From: Clostridium sp. K13
GTDB taxonomy: Bacteria > Bacillota > Clostridia > Clostridiales > Clostridiaceae
Assembly: GCF_019734195.1 (NCBI RefSeq)
Contig: NZ_JAASHM010000011.1
Coordinates: 1-64,000 of the forward strand
Reading direction: 5' to 3'
Length of the DNA stretch: 64,000 nt
Part shown: positions 60,822 to 64,000 of the stretch, in pieces
Layout: every line of letters begins with the position of its first letter
How positions within the stretch are numbered: the first letter of the stretch is position 1
Made by a program: the position numbers and the translations under genes
Notes under the pieces: generated by a model
The model's database searches: none
Seen by the model: only the letters and a program-made list of their open reading frames with translations
What the model was told of the DNA's origin: nothing

Positions 60822-61958
60822 TTACTCATAAAGATGACAACTTACTTCATGTGTTTCTGTTATTTTCTTAATAGAAGGATAATCACCAAAACATGTATCA
60901 AAACATTTATCACAACGATTTTTAAAATAGCAATGATTTGGCATATTAATTGGATTAGGGACATTTCCTGGAATAGAATATAATTTTTCATTTTCCGAGT
61001 TCATACTTGGTAATGATTTTATTAACCCTATTGTATAAGGATGTTTAGGATCTTTAAATATTTCATGTACCGTTCCCTTTTCAATGACTCTACCTGCATA
61101 CATAACTACAACATAATCACACATGCTAGCTACAACTCCAAGATCATGAGTAATAAGCATAATAGAGGCATTAATTTTACACTTTAAATCATGAAGTAAC
61201 TCTAAAACCTGTGCTTGAATAGTAACATCAAGAGCAGTAGTTGGCTCATCAGCAACAATTAATTGTGGATTACAAGATAATGCCATTGCAATTACTATTC
61301 TTTGCTTCATTCCTCCACTTAGTTCATGGGGATATCTCTTAACTATTCCTTCTGGATTAGCTATACCTACTAATTTTAATAAATCAATTACCTTTGTATT
61401 AACTTCATCCTTTTTCATTTTTGGATTATGTAACACTATTGGTTCTGCTAATTGATCACCTATAGTAAATACAGGATTTAAACTTGACATAGGCTCTTGG
61501 AAAATCATCGAAATTTCATTTCCTCGAATTTTTTGCATTTCTGTTAAGGGTAATTTAGTAATATCTATTGCTTTCCCTCTATTTTTACAATTAAATTTTA
61601 TTTCTCCACCTACAATTTGACCTTGAGGTCCTTGTAATAATCTCATTATAGATAAGCTTGTTACAGATTTTCCACAACCTGATTCTCCAACAAGCCCCAC
61701 AGTTGCCCCTTTAGGAATACTAAAAGATACACCATCAACAGCTTTTACAGTTCCTGTATCAGTAAAGAAATGAGTTTGTAAATTATTAAACTCTAATATA
61801 TTATTTTCATCACTCATAGTAGTTGTATAATAAGACTCTGGTACATTCTTCATTTTCTTTTCTTTATTATACTTTTTATACATCTTAGCATTGAATTTTT
61901 TAATTTCTTTCATTTTAGCTTTTTGTTGTTTATTAAATTCTTTTTTTGTCATTTCCAT
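60822..61958 (-). CDS. oppD: Oligopeptide ABC transporter ATP-binding protein OppD, with basic N-terminal extension
   Basis: A 378-residue ABC ATPase: Walker A VGLVGESGCGKSVTS, signature ELSGGMKQRIVIAMALSCNP, Walker B LIVADEPTTALDVTIQ, and the Cys-rich C-terminal tail (CYFKNRCDKCFDTC). A 47-residue Lys-rich extension (KKEFNKQQKAKMKEIKKFN) precedes the usual OppD start near MSDENNIL. The AGGTGAG ribosome site fits the long form; no comparable site precedes the shorter one. It follows oppC by ten bases. Confidence 0.93.
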   Translation of the reverse strand: MEMTKKEFNKQQKAKMKEIKKFNAKMYKKYNKEKKMKNVPESYYTTTMSDENNILEFNNLQTHFFTDTGTVKAVDGVSFSIPKGATVGLVGESGCGKSVTSLSIMRLLQGPQGQIVGGEIKFNCKNRGKAIDITKLPLTEMQKIRGNEISMIFQEPMSSLNPVFTIGDQLAEPIVLHNPKMKKDEVNTKVIDLLKLVGIANPEGIVKRYPHELSGGMKQRIVIAMALSCNPQLIVADEPTTALDVTIQAQVLELLHDLKCKINASIMLITHDLGVVASMCDYVVVMYAGRVIEKGTVHEIFKDPKHPYTIGLIKSLPSMNSENEKLYSIPGNVPNPINMPNHCYFKNRCDKCFDTCFGDYPSIKKITETHEVSCHLYE

Positions 61959-61968
61959 CTAAGCTCAC

Positions 61969-62985
61969 CTACCTTTTCATCCTTGGATCAAATGCATCAC
62001 GCAAACCATCACCAATAAAGTTAAACGCCATAACTATAAATAAAATTAATATTCCTGGTGGTAACCAGATATTTAAATAGTTTTTCATTATTATAGAACT
62101 ATTAACTGCATTAACCATATTACCTAGTGAAGCATATGGGAATGCAAGTCCTACTCCCAAGAAGCTTAATGCAGATTCCGTTAATATAAATGAACCAAGG
62201 TCCATAGTTGCCATTACAATAATTACTGGAGTAACATTTGGTATTAAATGCTTAAATATTTTACGTGGTACACTAAGTCCACAAGCCTCTGCTGCTTGCA
62301 TATAGTCCATTTCACGAATAGATAGTATTTGTCCACGTACCATTCTAGCAACACCAGACCAATTAAATACTCCCATTACTATCATTAAAAAATAAATTTT
62401 TGATTGTGGCTTAATTCCAAATGCCGACATTAATGATGCGGTAACTAACATTAACGGGAAAAATGGTATACAGTAAAAAATATCTACTAATCTCATAATT
62501 ATCATATCTATTTTCCCACCATAATATCCTGCTACGCCTCCTAGAGTTACTCCTAATAATAGCTCTATAATTGTTACAACAACACTAAATACAAGTGAGA
62601 TTCTTCCACCATACATAAGCCTAGTTAATACATCACGTCCATCAGCATCTGTTCCTAATGGATGAGCTGCTGACATAGGCGCTTTAACATTAACACCTAC
62701 ATTTTTTTCTTTAATCTTATCTGTATCTGTCATTCTTATTTCTTCGCCAGTTGTTTGATTTATATAAAATATTTCATATTCTCCATAGGGTGAAAAAAAT
62801 GGTCCTACAAATGAGAATAGGGAAATTGCTAAAATAATACATACTCCTAAAATAGCTAGTTTATTTCTTAAAAATCTTTTCATTATTAATTGACCTGGAG
62901 TTTGAATTATTTGATTTTGTTCAAATATATCTTGTTCTTCTTGATTAGCTTGATTTGTATTTTTAATTTTCTCTGAAGTTAACAT
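61969..62985 (-). CDS. oppC: Oligopeptide ABC transporter permease OppC
   Basis: A 338-residue permease. An N-terminal cytoplasmic stretch and first helix (about 37-60) precede an extracellular loop and five helices of the BPD_transp_1 fold, with the coupling motif EACGLSVPRKIFKHLIPN. It forms the channel with OppB. The ATG at MLTSEK follows AGGAGGGG; a TTG one codon earlier is less likely. It lies eleven bases after oppB. Confidence 0.94.
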   Translation of the reverse strand: MLTSEKIKNTNQANQEEQDIFEQNQIIQTPGQLIMKRFLRNKLAILGVCIILAISLFSFVGPFFSPYGEYEIFYINQTTGEEIRMTDTDKIKEKNVGVNVKAPMSAAHPLGTDADGRDVLTRLMYGGRISLVFSVVVTIIELLLGVTLGGVAGYYGGKIDMIIMRLVDIFYCIPFFPLMLVTASLMSAFGIKPQSKIYFLMIVMGVFNWSGVARMVRGQILSIREMDYMQAAEACGLSVPRKIFKHLIPNVTPVIIVMATMDLGSFILTESALSFLGVGLAFPYASLGNMVNAVNSSIIMKNYLNIWLPPGILILFIVMAFNFIGDGLRDAFDPRMKR

Positions 62986-62996
62986 CAAAACCCCTC

Positions 62997-63965
62997 CTAA
63001 TTATATCTAACTCTCGGATCAACTACTGCATACAGAATATCAGAAATTAATGTTCCAACTAGCGTAAGTACTGCCATAAACATTAAATATCCCATTAAGA
63101 AAGGTAAATCCTTACTATTAACTGCATCAAGAGCAGCTTTTCCCAAACCTGGAATTGAGAATATACCTTCAGCTATAATAGCTCCAGCAAATAAACTTGG
63201 TATTGTACCACCAATGAATGTTACTATTGGAATTAATGTGTTTCTAAATCCATGTTTATATATAACTTTATGTTCTGATAATCCTTTTGCACGTGCAGTT
63301 CTTATATAATCTGCATTTAAAACTTCTAGCATATTAGTTCTAACATATCTTAACCAACTACCCATACCTATAATTGCAAATACTGTAATAGGCAGAATAA
63401 AATGATACCCAATATCTAATGTTAATCTAAATCCTGTAAAATTTTCTCTAGCTGTAACCATACCTGATAAAGGTAACCAACCTAATCCCATTGCAAAAAC
63501 TCTTTGTAATACTGCTGCTAGGAAGAAACTTGGTAAAGATATACCTGCTAAAGCTAAGAAAACTATAGCGTAATCCGTTTTTGTATATTGTTTCGTTGCT
63601 GATATAATTCCTAATGGAATAGCAATACAAAGCTCTATAACAAAAGCTATTGCTGCTAATGAAAAAGATGTCCACATTCTACTTGATATTACCTCTGTAA
63701 CAGGCTTTGAATAAAGAAAAGATGTCCCAAAATCACCCTTAACAGCATTTTTAATCCAACTCACATAACCTTCAATAACACCACCATTTAAACCATAAGA
63801 TTCCCTCAATAATTCTTTTTGCTCTGCAGTTATACTAGGATTTCCTGAAGTCATTTGCTCAACGAAGTCTCCAGGCATAGAACGTAATATTCCATAGATT
63901 AAAAAAGATACTCCAAAAAGAACTACAATACTAATTAACACACGACGTATAATATATTGCTTCAT
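62997..63965 (-). CDS. oppB: Oligopeptide ABC transporter permease OppB
   Basis: A 322-residue permease with six helices: MKQYIIRRVLISIVVLFGVSF, an extracellular loop, then the coupling motif TARAKGLSEHKVIYKHGFRN and FAGAIIAEGIFSIPGLG. It is the first gene of the operon inside the window; the peptide-binding protein OppA and the promoter must lie to the right or elsewhere. An AGAGGTGG site precedes the ATG. Confidence 0.94.
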   Translation of the reverse strand: MKQYIIRRVLISIVVLFGVSFLIYGILRSMPGDFVEQMTSGNPSITAEQKELLRESYGLNGGVIEGYVSWIKNAVKGDFGTSFLYSKPVTEVISSRMWTSFSLAAIAFVIELCIAIPLGIISATKQYTKTDYAIVFLALAGISLPSFFLAAVLQRVFAMGLGWLPLSGMVTARENFTGFRLTLDIGYHFILPITVFAIIGMGSWLRYVRTNMLEVLNADYIRTARAKGLSEHKVIYKHGFRNTLIPIVTFIGGTIPSLFAGAIIAEGIFSIPGLGKAALDAVNSKDLPFLMGYLMFMAVLTLVGTLISDILYAVVDPRVRYN

Positions 63966-64000
63966 AATCCACCTCTTTCGTTTATATTAAAAATTATTAA

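Overview
The window looks like a chromosomal segment of a spore-forming, anaerobic, very AT-rich Firmicute, most likely a Clostridium of the sensu stricto group (cluster I). The basis is the gene content: SpoVG, SpoVT, a SpoVB-like flippase, YabP/YabQ, SpmA/SpmB, oxygen-sensitive ribonucleotide reductase NrdDG, a clostridial ferredoxin, a NifV-like citrate synthase with aconitase, and a gene order close to the B. subtilis purR-to-yabR and metS-to-ksgA blocks. Nothing points to a plasmid or prophage. The only mobile element is a small, internally deleted insertion sequence.

Layout. Bases 1-412 hold a tRNA cluster on the minus strand (Leu, fMet, Met, Leu) with its promoter. Bases 527-19612, all minus, carry purR, spoVG, glmU, prs, a two-component system with a catalytically degenerate HtrA-like protein, pth, mfd, prsA, spoVT, a flippase, mazG, hup, hslR, yabP, yabQ, divIC and yabR. 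murC and a purine nucleoside phosphorylase diverge from purR (20014-22233). An M24 peptidase, a phosphodiesterase and a tandem cytochrome-b5-like protein follow. The asnS T-box leader (25280-25620) is separated from asnS by a 756-bp insertion element.

Bases 28130-34275 hold nrdG, aconitase, citrate synthase and nrdD (minus); nrdD is preceded by two NrdR boxes. degV-padR and a thiamine-riboswitch-controlled thiT are on plus (34494-36912). A ferredoxin, a lipoprotein, a 392-residue unknown protein, ksgA, rnmV, yabE, tatD, a degenerate second MetRS and metG with a T-box follow on minus (36952-47550).

The right third contains an aromatic-acid-exporter-like membrane protein, a lysine-riboswitch-controlled NhaC-type transporter, an aminopeptidase P, an ACT-domain regulator, spmBA, ccpA, ileS with a T-box, a BFD-like ferredoxin, a GIY-YIG protein and oppBCDF running off the right edge.

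Themes. Translation supply is prominent: three aminoacyl-tRNA synthetases with T-boxes whose specifier codons can be read as AAC, AUG and AUC, plus tRNA genes, Pth, KsgA and RnmV. Cell wall and sporulation form the second theme (MurC, GlmU, SpoVG, YabP/Q, SpmA/B, YabE). Small-molecule sensing by RNA is the third (lysine, TPP, three T-boxes).

The most unusual items are: an HtrA-like protein lacking all three catalytic residues; a MetRS paralogue with altered HIGH and KMSKS motifs; three plus-strand intergenic RNA candidates with C-rich segments; a dispersed hairpin repeat, one copy of which lies inside the asnS T-box leader; and an insertion element between that leader and its gene. All functional names come from reading protein motifs and gene order; no database search was run.
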